DNA of 42,303 bases from NCBI GenBank assembly GCA_934098565.1, contig CAKOON010000008.1:1-42303 (forward strand). Direction: 5' to 3'. The stretch is from an uncultured Bacilli bacterium (GTDB taxonomy: Bacteria; Bacillota_I; Bacilli_A; RF39; UBA660). The notes beneath the pieces were generated by a model that worked only from the letters and a program-made list of their open reading frames with translations, was not told the origin of the DNA and made no database searches. Positions 7,215-16,490 of this stretch are shown in pieces (position 1 is the first letter of the stretch; each line of letters begins with the position of its first letter). Position numbers and translations under genes: made by a program.

Positions 7215-9523
7215 TCATTTGACATAAAAATAGCCTGATAAATTTCTGAGTAATTAGAAACACCATGGATAGTTAGTTTATTTAAAATAGATTTAGGAAT
7301 TTCTTCTAAGTTCTTAAGATTAGTTTTGGGAATAAAAATCGTTTTAATACCATTGTTATAAGCCCCAATAACTTTTTCTTTAATCCCGCCTACTTCTAGG
7401 ACTTCTCCATTCAAGCCAATCTCGCCAGTCATAGCAATTTCTTTAGAAATTGGTTTATTTAAAATTAAGCTAAGAAGGCTTGAAGTAATGCTAACTCCGG
7501 CCGATGGCCCATCTTTAGGGGTAGCTCCTTCTAAGAAATGAAGATGAATATTGCGATTATCAAAATAGTAGTCATTAACTTTAAAGAAGTCTTTATTACT
7601 TCTAATGTAACTGATAGCGACTTCGATAGACTCTAAAATAACGTTTCCCAAGGAACCAGTCGTGATAATCTCTCCTTTGCCCTCAAAAAGACAGCATTCA
7701 ATTTCCATAACCACGCCTCCTAAAGGAGTATAAGCAAGGGCGTTAATAATACCAGGGGCTTCATTTGTCAAGATTTCGCTAGCTAAAAATTTCTTAGGTC
7801 CTAAATACTTAGCTAACATATCCTCAGATACATTTAATTTCAAGGACTCATCTTCATAAGCAAGAATAATTTTCCTAATTAATTGTTCTAATGTTCTTTT
7901 TAGTTCTCGTAGACCAGCTTCTTTAGTATAAGAGTTAACTATTTCTTTGATAACATCATCACTTATTTTCAAGTCCCTAGTATTAAGAAGATAATTTTTA
8001 TAAATATTAGGTATTAAGTATTTCTTAGCAATGTCAATTTTTTCTTCGAGAGTATAACTAGCTAGTTCAATAATTTCTAAACGATCAAATAAAGCTGGCG
8101 GAATATTTTCAATGTCATTAGCGGACATAATAAACATAACATTGGATAAATCAAAGGGCTCTTCTAAATAATTGTCAGTAAAAAGATAATTTTGTTCAGG
8201 GTCAACAATTTCTAATAAAGCAGCAGCCGGGTCCCCATTATAATTTTTAAGCATTTTATCGACTTCATCAATTAAAATAACGGGGTTTTTGCAGTCACAT
8301 TTTTTGATAGCTTGCATGATTTTACCCATATTGCTGCCTAAATAAGTTCTTCGGTTACCCATTAATTCAGAGGTATCACTAAGACCACCGACACTTAATT
8401 TATAAAATTCTCGATTTAGAGCTTTAGCAATAGCAATTGAAATAGAAGTTTTACCGACGCCGGGGGCTCCTACTAAACAGATAACCGGATTTTTAAGATA
8501 AGGATTTCGCTTTTTTAAAGCGGCATACTCAATAATACGGTCTTTGATATTATTTAGACCATAATGACTCTTAGTTAAACTTTTTTTTATTTTCTCTAAG
8601 TCAGTCTCTTCGGGTTTAACTTTATTCCAAGGCAAATTTAGAATTGTATCTAAATAATTTTGAACTACGGCCCGTTCTGGATGACCTTCTGGCAAATAAT
8701 CTAGTTTTTTGATTTCTAAAACCAGTTTGGTCTTGGTAGTATCACTTAAAACTAAGTCATCTAACTTCGTCAAATATTCATCTTTAACAGAATCGGTGTC
8801 TTTATCATCACCTAATTCTTTCTTAATTTGCTTAATTTTTTCTCTTAAAATGAATTCTCTTTGATTAGACTCCATTTCTTCTCTTAGAGTATCTTCAATT
8901 TTTTCATCTAATTCACAAACTTCAATCTCGACAGAAATATCATAAATCAAATTAGTAGCTCTTTTTAGAGGATCTAATTCATTCATATAGTTAACTTTTT
9001 TCTCAAAAGAAAGAGGAATAAAAGTTGTTACGATATCTGTTAACTTATTTAAATCATTGATTTGGGCAATTTGGGATAGAACGCTATTGGAAATGGTATG
9101 GGAAATATTAATATAAGTGGTTAAAGTTTTAATTAATTTTCTTTTTAAAGCAGTTTCGGAAACAATATCCGTTTTATTGTCGGTAATAGATGTGATACTG
9201 GCCATTAAAATATTTTTATTATCTTCTAAATTATTATATTTTTCAATTTTGACTCTAGTAGTTCCCAATATAGTAAGGCGGATATTACCATTTGGTAAGT
9301 CAATAATATTTTTAATAATGCCAATAACTCCAATTGTTGGTAAATCATTAATACTTGGTTCTTCTTCCAAAGTGTCATTTGGACAAACTAACAAGAGATT
9401 TCCATTGTGGTGCTTATTAGAAACAGCGATTAAAAGGTCATCTTTTCTCGTTTCAACTTTAATTTCCTGGTTTGGCAGAATGATTAAGTCTTTTAGCATC
9501 ATCACTGGTAGATAATTATTCAT
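7205..9523 (-). CDS. lon: ATP-dependent protease Lon
   Basis: 772 aa from ATG 9523. An upstream ATG (9568) would lie before the promoter -10 and is rejected. It has the N-terminal LON substrate domain, a coiled linker, the AAA+ module (Walker A GAPGVGKTS near 352-360, Walker B VILIDEVDK) and the C-terminal protease domain. The catalytic Ser is in KDGPSAG and the Lys in GGIKEKVIGA. Lon degrades misfolded and regulatory proteins in the cytoplasm. The order is complete, without the extra membrane segment of archaeal Lon. It is monocistronic and convergent with the retron. A palindrome over the transcription start suggests repression. Proximity to the retron is probably chance. Confidence 0.97.
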   Translation of the reverse strand: MNNYLPVMMLKDLIILPNQEIKVETRKDDLLIAVSNKHHNGNLLLVCPNDTLEEEPSINDLPTIGVIGIIKNIIDLPNGNIRLTILGTTRVKIEKYNNLEDNKNILMASITSITDNKTDIVSETALKRKLIKTLTTYINISHTISNSVLSQIAQINDLNKLTDIVTTFIPLSFEKKVNYMNELDPLKRATNLIYDISVEIEVCELDEKIEDTLREEMESNQREFILREKIKQIKKELGDDKDTDSVKDEYLTKLDDLVLSDTTKTKLVLEIKKLDYLPEGHPERAVVQNYLDTILNLPWNKVKPEETDLEKIKKSLTKSHYGLNNIKDRIIEYAALKKRNPYLKNPVICLVGAPGVGKTSISIAIAKALNREFYKLSVGGLSDTSELMGNRRTYLGSNMGKIMQAIKKCDCKNPVILIDEVDKMLKNYNGDPAAALLEIVDPEQNYLFTDNYLEEPFDLSNVMFIMSANDIENIPPALFDRLEIIELASYTLEEKIDIAKKYLIPNIYKNYLLNTRDLKISDDVIKEIVNSYTKEAGLRELKRTLEQLIRKIILAYEDESLKLNVSEDMLAKYLGPKKFLASEILTNEAPGIINALAYTPLGGVVMEIECCLFEGKGEIITTGSLGNVILESIEVAISYIRSNKDFFKVNDYYFDNRNIHLHFLEGATPKDGPSAGVSITSSLLSLILNKPISKEIAMTGEIGLNGEVLEVGGIKEKVIGAYNNGIKTIFIPKTNLKNLEEIPKSILNKLTIHGVSNYSEIYQAIFMSNEKN

Positions 9524-9538
9524 ATAACCACATCCATT

Positions 9539-9553
9539 TATAACTAAGTTATA
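9539..9553. promoter_or_regulatory. Palindrome over the lon transcription start, candidate operator
   Basis: TATAACT-A-AGTTATA is a perfect 7-1-7 dyad that begins on the last base of the lon -10 and covers the predicted start near 9546. It does not match the CIRCE (TTAGCACTC) or CtsR consensus that I know. Confidence 0.5.
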
Positions 9554-9581
9554 TAGTATCAATTTCATTAATATTTTACAA
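9553..9581 (-). promoter_or_regulatory. lon promoter
   Basis: Minus strand: TTGTAA (9581-9576), 17-base spacer, TACTAT (9558-9553). It places the start codon at 9523 and not 9568. Confidence 0.65.
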
Positions 9582-9601
9582 GATTTTTAATTCAAAATAC
9601 G

Positions 9602-9653
9602 AAAAAAATCCATATTTTCAAAGATTATATTTCTTCTTTAAATGGATTTTTTT
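9602..9653 (-). terminator. Terminator of the pheST operon
   Basis: AAAAAAATCCAT (9602-9613) and ATGGATTTTTTT (9642-9653) form a perfect 12-bp stem. The T-run is part of the stem, so it could work in both directions; it lies 23 bases after the pheT stop. Confidence 0.75.
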
Positions 9654-9675
9654 CTTTTTATGCACTTATCTTTTC

Positions 9676-12048
9676 TTAGTTGTCACGAACTTTGCAGTTA
9701 AATCTTGTTTTAACAGATGTCATTATACTTTCAAAAATACTCATAACTTCTTCTTCTTGAAGAGTTCGTTCTTTGGATTGAAAAGTTAATTTGAAAGCTA
9801 CAGACTTTTCTGTTTCCAATACGTTTGGTCCTGTATAAACATCAAAAATGCTAATATTAGTTAATAAATCTTGACCAACTTTTTTAATTTCTTTCATAAT
9901 TTCTTCAACTGGTAACGTCTTATCGACAACAAAAGCAACGTCTTTAACAATTTCTGGATAAACAGATGCCGCTACATACTTAAGTGGTTTTATTTCTTGC
10001 ATTAATTTATTTAAAGAAAGTTCACAAACATAGATTTCATCTTTACATAGACTTGGATGAACTTCACCAATAACTCCTAGGAAGACATCATCTAAATAAA
10101 TCTTGGCACTTCTTTTAGGGTGCATACCATCTACTTCATTTTTTACAAAATGATAACGGTCTTGGAAGCCTAAGTAATCAAGCAGGTTCTCAACAATGCC
10201 TTTAATTAAATAGAAGTCACAAAGCACGCTAACTTTAGTAGCTGTATTAAGCATATAATTGCCTTTCATTAAAATGGCAATCTTACTTTCTTCAACATAG
10301 TTTATATCATAAGTTTTACTAATTTCATAAAGGAACATATTATCAACTTTACGAGCTTTATTATAATTATAAACATTTAACATACTAGGAATTAAAGATG
10401 TACGTAAAACAGATTTATCAATACTCATTGGATTAGGCAAATTTAAATGGTTCTTATTTTCATAATTAAAGGTACTAGCCATACTAGGTGCAGTTAAAGT
10501 ATAGGTTCTAGTTTCTGTAAGGCCTAGGGAGCGAAGTCGACTGGCAATGATTTTACGATATTTAACGTCGCCTTTATATTCTCCTTGTTTTATTTCAACT
10601 TTAGGTAAAGTACAAGCTAAGTTTTCATATCCATAAAGACGGACGATTTCCTCAGCAATATCATTGACATTAGGGTCAATATCTAAACGACGATTAGGAA
10701 TTGTTACTGTAAAACAATTATTGTTAAATTCGTAAGGAAATTCCAATCTATTAAGTTCATGCTCAATATCTTTTGGCTTTATATCAATTCCTAAAAGTTT
10801 ACTAATATCGTCTTCTTTAAAAGTTACAACTTTGGGAGTTTTATCTAGTTTATCGTATTTAACAGTACCCGCTAAAATAGTCGCATTGGCATATTTTTCT
10901 AATAAATGACAAGCTCTATTTAAAGCATAATCAGTATATTCATAAGCCAACCCCTTACCGTAACGGATAGAGGCTTCACTCTTTAAGCTTAGGCGATTAG
11001 CAGTATTACGAATACTAATATTATCAAAGATGGCGGCTTCAATAAAAATATTCTTGGTATTTTCAGTAACTTCGGTATTTAAACCACCCATGATGCCGGC
11101 TAAACATAAGGACTTTTCACCATCCGTAATAACAATATCACTAGTCTTTAAAATTCTTTCATTGTTATCCAAAGTGACTAATTTTTCCTCTTCATAAGCA
11201 TTGCGAACTACTATATTGCCACCTATAGAATCTTTATCAAAGAAATGAAGAGGTTGACCGAATTCTAGCATGACATAGTTAGAAATATCAACAACATTGT
11301 TAATAGGACGCATACCGGCCGCCAGTAGTCTCTTTTTAATAAAATCAGGACTTTCTTTAATAGTTAAATTAGTAGCCATACGTCCGGTGTAATATGGACA
11401 CTTAGATGTATCTACTTCTACAGAAATATAATTATTAACATTATCATTATTAGTTTGATAAGACATATCTGGCAATGTAACTTTGCGATTTAAAATAGAG
11501 GCAATTTCATAGGCAAAGCCAATATGATAATAGCAGTCATTATTACGGTGTTTATGAATATCTAACTCATATAAAGTCGTCTCTAAACCTAAAGCCGGAA
11601 TAGCCGGAGCTCCATTTTTTAAGTTTTCAGGAGCAATAAAAATACCCTTGGCATAATTTTCTTTAGTATTTTCTTCCAACCCTACCTCACATAAAGCGCA
11701 AAGCATACCATTAGAAGAAACCCCGCGTAGTTCGGTATTTTTAATAACTCCCGCTGGTAATTTAGTGCCTTCTAAAGCTACAATTGTCTTAATGCCTACT
11801 TTAACATTAGGAGCACCACATACTATTTGAACAAGTTTATTTTGCCCGACATCAACCTCACAGATGTGCATATGGTCAGAATTAGGGTGAGGCACGCATT
11901 CTTTAACCTCGCCAATAACAAGGCCGGAAATATCATTAGAAATAACCTTTTCCACATTAATACCCGCTTTAGTTATTTTAACAGCTAATTCTTTTAAATC
12001 TTGGTCTTTAATATCAATATAATCACTAACCCATTCTAAACTAATCAT
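9676..12048 (-). CDS. pheT: Phenylalanyl-tRNA synthetase beta subunit
   Basis: 790 aa, full bacterial length. The EMAP-II-like tRNA-binding domain (about 40-150), B3/B4 editing domain, B5 domain and C-terminal FDX-ACB anticodon-binding domain (about 695-790) are all recognisable, for example the FDX-ACB start YPEIVKDVAFVVD. It forms the alpha2-beta2 enzyme with PheS to charge tRNA-Phe and edits mischarged Tyr. Its ATG overlaps the end of pheS by 8 bases, which implies translational coupling. It is last in the T-box-controlled operon. Confidence 0.98.
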   Translation of the reverse strand: MISLEWVSDYIDIKDQDLKELAVKITKAGINVEKVISNDISGLVIGEVKECVPHPNSDHMHICEVDVGQNKLVQIVCGAPNVKVGIKTIVALEGTKLPAGVIKNTELRGVSSNGMLCALCEVGLEENTKENYAKGIFIAPENLKNGAPAIPALGLETTLYELDIHKHRNNDCYYHIGFAYEIASILNRKVTLPDMSYQTNNDNVNNYISVEVDTSKCPYYTGRMATNLTIKESPDFIKKRLLAAGMRPINNVVDISNYVMLEFGQPLHFFDKDSIGGNIVVRNAYEEEKLVTLDNNERILKTSDIVITDGEKSLCLAGIMGGLNTEVTENTKNIFIEAAIFDNISIRNTANRLSLKSEASIRYGKGLAYEYTDYALNRACHLLEKYANATILAGTVKYDKLDKTPKVVTFKEDDISKLLGIDIKPKDIEHELNRLEFPYEFNNNCFTVTIPNRRLDIDPNVNDIAEEIVRLYGYENLACTLPKVEIKQGEYKGDVKYRKIIASRLRSLGLTETRTYTLTAPSMASTFNYENKNHLNLPNPMSIDKSVLRTSLIPSMLNVYNYNKARKVDNMFLYEISKTYDINYVEESKIAILMKGNYMLNTATKVSVLCDFYLIKGIVENLLDYLGFQDRYHFVKNEVDGMHPKRSAKIYLDDVFLGVIGEVHPSLCKDEIYVCELSLNKLMQEIKPLKYVAASVYPEIVKDVAFVVDKTLPVEEIMKEIKKVGQDLLTNISIFDVYTGPNVLETEKSVAFKLTFQSKERTLQEEEVMSIFESIMTSVKTRFNCKVRDN

Positions 12049-13093
12049 TTTCTTTTTCCTTTCTATCGAATACTTTGACTTCTCTTAAATCGTTGTTGTA
12101 AAAAACTCGACAGTCATTAATATCATATTTAATCATGGCTAAACGTTCAGCCCCGAAACCAAAGGCAAAGCCACTCCACTCTTTTGGATCATACCCTGCC
12201 ATTTTTAAGACATTAGGATGAACGATACCAGCACCGCAAACGGTAACCCAGCCGGTTTGTTTGCAGACATTACAACCAGTCCCATGACAATTGCAGCAAG
12301 TGATATCAACCTCTACTGAAGGCTCCGTAAATGGATAATAGCTCGGATGAAAACGAGTCTTCGTATCAATGCCATATAACTTCTTAGCGGCTAAGTCAAT
12401 CGTACCTTTTAAATCACTTAAAGAGATATTCTTATCTACTAGTAGCCCCTCAATTTGCGTAAATTGATGAGAATGAGTTGCATCATCATCATCACGACGG
12501 TAAGTCTTCCCTGGACAAATAACTCGAATAGGTTTCTTACCTTCTCCCTTTAACATAGTTCTAACTTGAACTGGAGAAGTTTGGCTTCTTAGAAGCAGTT
12601 CTTCACCCTTAACATAGAAGGTGTCTTGAGCATCTCTTGCTGGATGACCTTTAGGTAAATTTAACATTTCAAAGTTATATTTATCAAGTTCGATTTCTGG
12701 GCCATCTACAACGTCATAACCCATACTCATGAAGATTTCTTCGACATCAAGAATTAATTTTTCTAAAATACAAGGAGACCCAACAGGAATTTTAGTGGCT
12801 GGCAAAGTTATATCAATATCTTCACTTACTAACTTTTTATTTAAGATTTCTTCTTTAATAGAAGTTTCTTTATCACTAATCAATTTGGTTACTTCTTGCT
12901 TTAAAGTATTTACTAAGCTACCATAGGCTTTTCTTTCTTCAATATCTAAATTTCCCAAATTAGCAAGTAATCCAGATATTTCTCCTTTTTTAGATAAATA
13001 CTTATTTTTGAGTTCAGTTAAACTATTAATATCATTAATAGTTTTTAGGTTATTTAAAATAGTTTCTTTAATATTTTCTATCTTTTCTTGCAT
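12041..13093 (-). CDS. pheS: Phenylalanyl-tRNA synthetase alpha subunit
   Basis: 350 aa. An N-terminal coiled-coil arm (1-90) is followed by the class II catalytic core: motif 2 around VICPGKTYRRDDDDATHSHQFTQIEG and motif 3 GFAFGFGAERLAMIKY. A Cys-rich loop with CxxCxGxGCxxC followed by GWVTVCGAG is a regular feature of many PheS proteins. The class II motifs activate phenylalanine. An AAGGAAGG ribosome site precedes the ATG. Expression is controlled by the T-box leader upstream. Confidence 0.98.
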   Translation of the reverse strand: MQEKIENIKETILNNLKTINDINSLTELKNKYLSKKGEISGLLANLGNLDIEERKAYGSLVNTLKQEVTKLISDKETSIKEEILNKKLVSEDIDITLPATKIPVGSPCILEKLILDVEEIFMSMGYDVVDGPEIELDKYNFEMLNLPKGHPARDAQDTFYVKGEELLLRSQTSPVQVRTMLKGEGKKPIRVICPGKTYRRDDDDATHSHQFTQIEGLLVDKNISLSDLKGTIDLAAKKLYGIDTKTRFHPSYYPFTEPSVEVDITCCNCHGTGCNVCKQTGWVTVCGAGIVHPNVLKMAGYDPKEWSGFAFGFGAERLAMIKYDINDCRVFYNNDLREVKVFDRKEKEND

Positions 13094-13124
13094 ACTTATT
13101 TCCTTCCTTTACTTTGTTTTAATT

Positions 13125-13332
13125 AAAAAAGTTCCTACCTCCTCTAAAGGACGTAAGAACCGTGGTACCACCTTAATTTAAACTCTTTTTGATAACGCAA
13201 ACTCTGCGGGATTTCTCCAGTTCATAAGGTGAATTCATAACAACTTAATTTTAATTCTTCCACCAAATTGAATTAATCTCTAAAAATCAAGTTAATTGTT
13301 ATTACTACTTCTTAATCAAAACTTTTTAATAC
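13125..13332 (-). promoter_or_regulatory. T-box leader (tRNA-Phe-sensing) of pheST
   Basis: On the minus strand the leader begins near 13332. It holds a long stem I with an AGAG element, a GGTGG-containing distal loop and a candidate specifier UUC (Phe) at 13233-13231 in the context ATGAATTCACC. It then has the T-box AAGGTGGTACCACG (13175-13161 region). A terminator hairpin follows, GTTCTTACGTCC pairing with GGAGGTAGGAAC (13160-13131), and then T6. Uncharged tRNA-Phe should stabilise the antiterminator and allow transcription of pheST. Confidence 0.9.
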
Positions 13333-13338
13333 TTTTCT

Positions 13339-13368
13339 AGTATATCATATATTTTTATTATAAGTTAA
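13339..13368 (-). promoter_or_regulatory. Promoter of the pheST T-box leader
   Basis: Minus strand: TTAACT (13368-13363), 18-base spacer, TATACT (13344-13339) with the extended TGA before it. Confidence 0.65.
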
Positions 13369-13387
13369 TTTTTTTGTTTCTTAATTG

Positions 13388-14677
13388 TTATTTGTTTTTA
13401 GGTTTAATTACTTCTAAACCACCCATATATGGTTGAAGGACTTTAGGTATTTTAACACTACCATCTTCTTGATAATTATTTTCAATTACGGCAATAAGCC
13501 CTCTTGGAGTAGCTAGGCAAGTATTGTTTAGGGTATGTAAGAAATATGTGCCGTTATCTCCTTTAACTCTGATACCTAAGCGTCTAGCTTGAGCATCCCC
13601 TAAGTTAGAACATGAACCAACTTCAAAATACTTCTTTTGTCTTGGACTCCAGGCCTCAACATCACAAGATTTAACTTTCAAATCGGCCAAATCACCTGAA
13701 CAGCATTCCAATTGACGAACAGGAACGTCCATATTTCTGAATATTTCAACAGTATATTTCCACATTTGGTTATAATAATTCATTGACTCTTCTGGTTCAC
13801 ATAGAACAATCATTTCTTGTTTTTCAAACTGATGAACACGGTATAAGCCTCTTTCTTCTAAACCGTGGGAGCCACCTTCCTTACGGAAACATGGTGAATA
13901 TGAAGTAAGTCTAATTGGTAAATCACTCTTTTTAATAATTTGGTCTTTAAAACGTCCTATCATAGAATGTTCAGAAGTACCGATTAAGTATAAATCCTCC
14001 CCTTCAATTTTATACATCATGGCTTCCATTTCGGGAAATGACATAACGCCGGTTACAACGTCGGCATGAATCATAAATGGTGGAATGCAGAAAGTAAAGC
14101 CTTTATTAATCATATAGTCTCTAGCATAAGCAAGCATAGCTTCATGAAGTCTAGCAATATCACCAGTCAAGTAATAAAAACCTTCCCCACTAGTACGCCC
14201 AGCTGAAGCCTTATCCATACCATTTAAATTTTCAATGATATCAGCATGATAAGGAATTTCATAATCAGGTACTACTGGCTCGCCAAAACGTTCTACTTCC
14301 ACATTAAAAGTATCATCTTTGCCAATAGGAACAGAAGCATCCATAATATTAGGGATAACTAACATACGTTTACGAATTTCACTATTTAACTTGGTTTGTT
14401 CTTCTTCTAAAGAGTTAATTTCAGCATCCATTTCTTTAATTTGTCCTTTTATTTTATTGGCTTCATCTTGTTTTTTATCACGCATCAAAAGACCAATTTC
14501 ACCACTCAACTTATTCTTTTGGGCTTTTAAACCATCTTTTTTGGTTTGAGTTTCACGAACTTTAATATCAAAATCATAAACTTCATCAACTAGGGGTAGT
14601 TTTTCATCTTGAAATTTCTTCTTTATATTTTCTTTAACAAGTTCTTTATTTTCTCTAATTAATTTAATATCTATCAT
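13388..14677 (-). CDS. serS: Seryl-tRNA synthetase
   Basis: 429 aa. A long N-terminal antiparallel coiled coil (about 25-110) grips the tRNA-Ser variable arm. The class II core follows, with TSEHSMIG, the motif 2 region CFRKEGGSHG...RGLYRVHQFEKQEM and motif 3 near NNTCLATPRGLIAVIENN. It charges tRNA-Ser and also supplies Ser-tRNA-Sec where present. No T-box is visible upstream, unlike pheS. Its own promoter is directly upstream and the ribosome site is AAGGAAGGA. Confidence 0.98.
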   Translation of the reverse strand: MIDIKLIRENKELVKENIKKKFQDEKLPLVDEVYDFDIKVRETQTKKDGLKAQKNKLSGEIGLLMRDKKQDEANKIKGQIKEMDAEINSLEEEQTKLNSEIRKRMLVIPNIMDASVPIGKDDTFNVEVERFGEPVVPDYEIPYHADIIENLNGMDKASAGRTSGEGFYYLTGDIARLHEAMLAYARDYMINKGFTFCIPPFMIHADVVTGVMSFPEMEAMMYKIEGEDLYLIGTSEHSMIGRFKDQIIKKSDLPIRLTSYSPCFRKEGGSHGLEERGLYRVHQFEKQEMIVLCEPEESMNYYNQMWKYTVEIFRNMDVPVRQLECCSGDLADLKVKSCDVEAWSPRQKKYFEVGSCSNLGDAQARRLGIRVKGDNGTYFLHTLNNTCLATPRGLIAVIENNYQEDGSVKIPKVLQPYMGGLEVIKPKNK

Positions 14678-14704
14678 ACATAATCCTTCCTTGACAATAA
14701 AACA

Positions 14705-14733
14705 ATTATATTACTTTTATTTGGTATACGCAA
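14705..14733 (-). promoter_or_regulatory. serS promoter
   Basis: Minus strand: TTGCGT (14733-14728), 17-base spacer, perfect TATAAT (14710-14705). Confidence 0.75.
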
Positions 14734-14767
14734 GTTTCTTCCCTATTTTTCAGGCTTTTTATTTGAT

Positions 14768-15310
14768 TTAAATGTTTTTTAGCCCTAATTTAGTATGAAT
14801 AAGCTTTAAAGTGTTAGTAATAAACTTTTCATCTGTATCTAAAAGATAGGCAATACTTTTGGTATCATATTGACTTTTAATAATGCCATAACGCAAGGCA
14901 AAAATAATAATTTCTTTGGGCTCTAAAAGACGTAGCATTTCCTGATAGGTTTCACTATTTAAAAAATTAAAAAGCGACTCCCAAAGTCTGGGGTCATATC
15001 CCTTAGCTTTTCTTGCTAAAGCAAAGTAATCATCATGGGCTTTTTTTTGTTTCTCTTTTTGCTTATACTCCGAAATCATCTGGAATTTCTCAGGCATTTT
15101 CGTGTTTAATAACTCTAATAAATCTTTAGTTTCTCCGGTACTTAAAGGAATAACATTTAACTCTTCATAAGTTTTACCATATATTCTTTTTAAAAGAGTT
15201 AATTCTTTCTTACTTAGACTAACAAGAGCAGTTTTAAAAGTATCATCATCAACCGTTTTAAAAATTTTTCTTAAAGGAATATTTGTTATATCTGTACTTA
15301 TTGTTGCCAT
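14768..15310 (-). CDS. Sigma-70 region-4-like DNA-binding protein
   Basis: 180 aa. The C-terminal part (about 125-178) resembles sigma region 4: an LLEPKEIIIFALRYG helix, then SIAYLLDTDEKFI as a helix-turn-helix, then an L-KLIHTKLGL helix. An upstream segment (about 30-75, LSKKELTLLKRIYG) repeats the same pattern in weaker form. Regions 2 and 3 of a true sigma factor are missing, so it cannot be a standard sigma. It may be an anti-sigma partner, a transcription co-factor or a divergent alternative sigma. It lies downstream of a membrane protein and upstream of serS on the same strand. The target is unknown. Confidence 0.6.
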   Translation of the reverse strand: MATISTDITNIPLRKIFKTVDDDTFKTALVSLSKKELTLLKRIYGKTYEELNVIPLSTGETKDLLELLNTKMPEKFQMISEYKQKEKQKKAHDDYFALARKAKGYDPRLWESLFNFLNSETYQEMLRLLEPKEIIIFALRYGIIKSQYDTKSIAYLLDTDEKFITNTLKLIHTKLGLKNI

Positions 15311-15366
15311 AAATCTTCTTCTTTCACAATGCCTTCTATTATAAATATTAATGCTTAGTTTGGCAA

Positions 15367-15999
15367 CTAGTAACCGTTCTTTTTTACAATTCTAATGGTT
15401 AAAATATTTAGAAGAATAAGAACAATAGTGCTAAAGACATTGGTATTGAAAAAAAGGCTAAAAGATAAGAATCTTCCTAATAAAATTTCGAGTAAGAGAA
15501 ATGAAAAAGTAATTATCTCCACTAGATATCTTACCTTCTTTAACAAATATTTCTTAGTTATAAAGGCACTTAAATAATTAAGAAAATTAATATAAAGATA
15601 TAAATTTAGCAGAAATAGAAATATATATTTGAGAAAAGTAAAATTAAAGGTACTAATGAAGCTAAAACAAATTAGAAAAACGAAAAGAATTATACTAATT
15701 AACAGAAATGGTAATTTATTATCTTGATATCTTTTAGGAAGATTGGTCTTTTCAAAACGATGAGCATTCAAAAGATAAACTATAGTACCGATAAATATCC
15801 CCTTTTCTAAATAAGTAAAAGTATTTAATTTTAAGAAAATAACATCTAAACTAGCAGTAATATTTTTAGAAAACTCCCAAAAATAAAGACCAGTTCGAAA
15901 AGAAAGAGCCTCCATATACTCATAAGCATGTAAAAAATAAATAATTATGATGAGGGCTATAGAGTTAATTAAACGATTATTCTTAAGATAATATTTCAT
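15367..15999 (-). CDS. Multi-pass membrane protein of unknown function
   Basis: 210 aa from ATG 15999, with ribosome site GTGGTGAT 6 bases upstream. A longer form starting TTG at 16026 would span a TATAAT and is rejected. About six hydrophobic helices are separated by short basic loops, one of which holds HRFEKTNLPKRYQDNK. I see no family motif, no catalytic residues and no signal-peptide cleavage site. It follows the SUF operon by 53 bases and could be its last gene or have its own promoter. Confidence 0.7.
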   Translation of the reverse strand: MKYYLKNNRLINSIALIIIIYFLHAYEYMEALSFRTGLYFWEFSKNITASLDVIFLKLNTFTYLEKGIFIGTIVYLLNAHRFEKTNLPKRYQDNKLPFLLISIILFVFLICFSFISTFNFTFLKYIFLFLLNLYLYINFLNYLSAFITKKYLLKKVRYLVEIITFSFLLLEILLGRFLSFSLFFNTNVFSTIVLILLNILTIRIVKKNGY

Positions 16000-16015
16000 T
16001 ATGATCACCACTTTT

Positions 16016-16021
16016 ATTATA
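16016..16021 (-). promoter_or_regulatory. Possible -10 for the 15999 membrane gene
   Basis: TATAAT on the minus strand, 16 bases before the ATG. The -35 (TTCTAA at 17 bases) is weak. Confidence 0.35.
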
Positions 16022-16041
16022 AACAAAATAACTTTATTTTA

Positions 16042-16070
16042 GAAAAAAAACTCTACTTTTCAGGAGAATT
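16042..16070 (-). terminator. Weak terminator after sufU
   Basis: On the minus strand AATTCT pairs with AGAGTT (one G-T) over a 10-base loop, followed by a run of eight T. The stem is short and includes the sufU stop. Confidence 0.4.
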
Positions 16071-16490
16071 TTTATAGTTTAAGATAGCTTTTTTTAAACC
16101 TAACCAAGGTAACATAGCACAGTGTTTACGGTTTTGCTGTTTATAAATTTCACCATACGCTAGAGCCTCTTCTAAGTCTTCTGACTCGGTTCCATCTTCA
16201 ATCATAGATTCATATTCTTCACTTAATCTTAAAGCTTCATCTAAACTTTTATTTTCTAAAAGCTTAATCATAACCGAAGTAGCGGAAGTAGAAATAGCGC
16301 AAGCTTCACCATCAAAATAAACTTTTTTAATGATATTATCTTCAATTTTTAAATACATATCAATATTATCAATACACGATTCGTTATTAGAATTTACTTT
16401 TATGTACTCTTCTTTTTTACTTGGTACTTCTTTATGATATGGATACATATAATTATCCATGATAATTTCTCTTCTTAATTCATTATTCAT
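16053..16490 (-). CDS. sufU: SufU-type Fe-S assembly protein (zinc-dependent sulfur acceptor)
   Basis: 145 aa. All four zinc ligands of the Bacillus SufU family are visible: C39 and D41 (SCID), C64 (GEACAIS) and C124 (RKHCAML). In Gram-positive SUF systems SufU takes persulfide from SufS and passes it to the SufBCD scaffold. The N-terminal REIIMDNY matches the family start. Its ATG shares one base with the sufS stop (TAATG), so translation is coupled to sufS. Confidence 0.95.
   Translation of the reverse strand: MNNELRREIIMDNYMYPYHKEVPSKKEEYIKVNSNNESCIDNIDMYLKIEDNIIKKVYFDGEACAISTSATSVMIKLLENKSLDEALRLSEEYESMIEDGTESEDLEEALAYGEIYKQQNRKHCAMLPWLGLKKAILNYKNSPEK

Noticed and set aside
7205..9523. 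Lon as a retron effector
   Set aside because: It is convergent, has its own promoter and a terminator between, and is a normal housekeeping Lon.
9524..9568. N-terminal extension of lon
   Set aside because: The -10 and predicted start lie within it, and the usual Lon N-terminus matches the shorter start.
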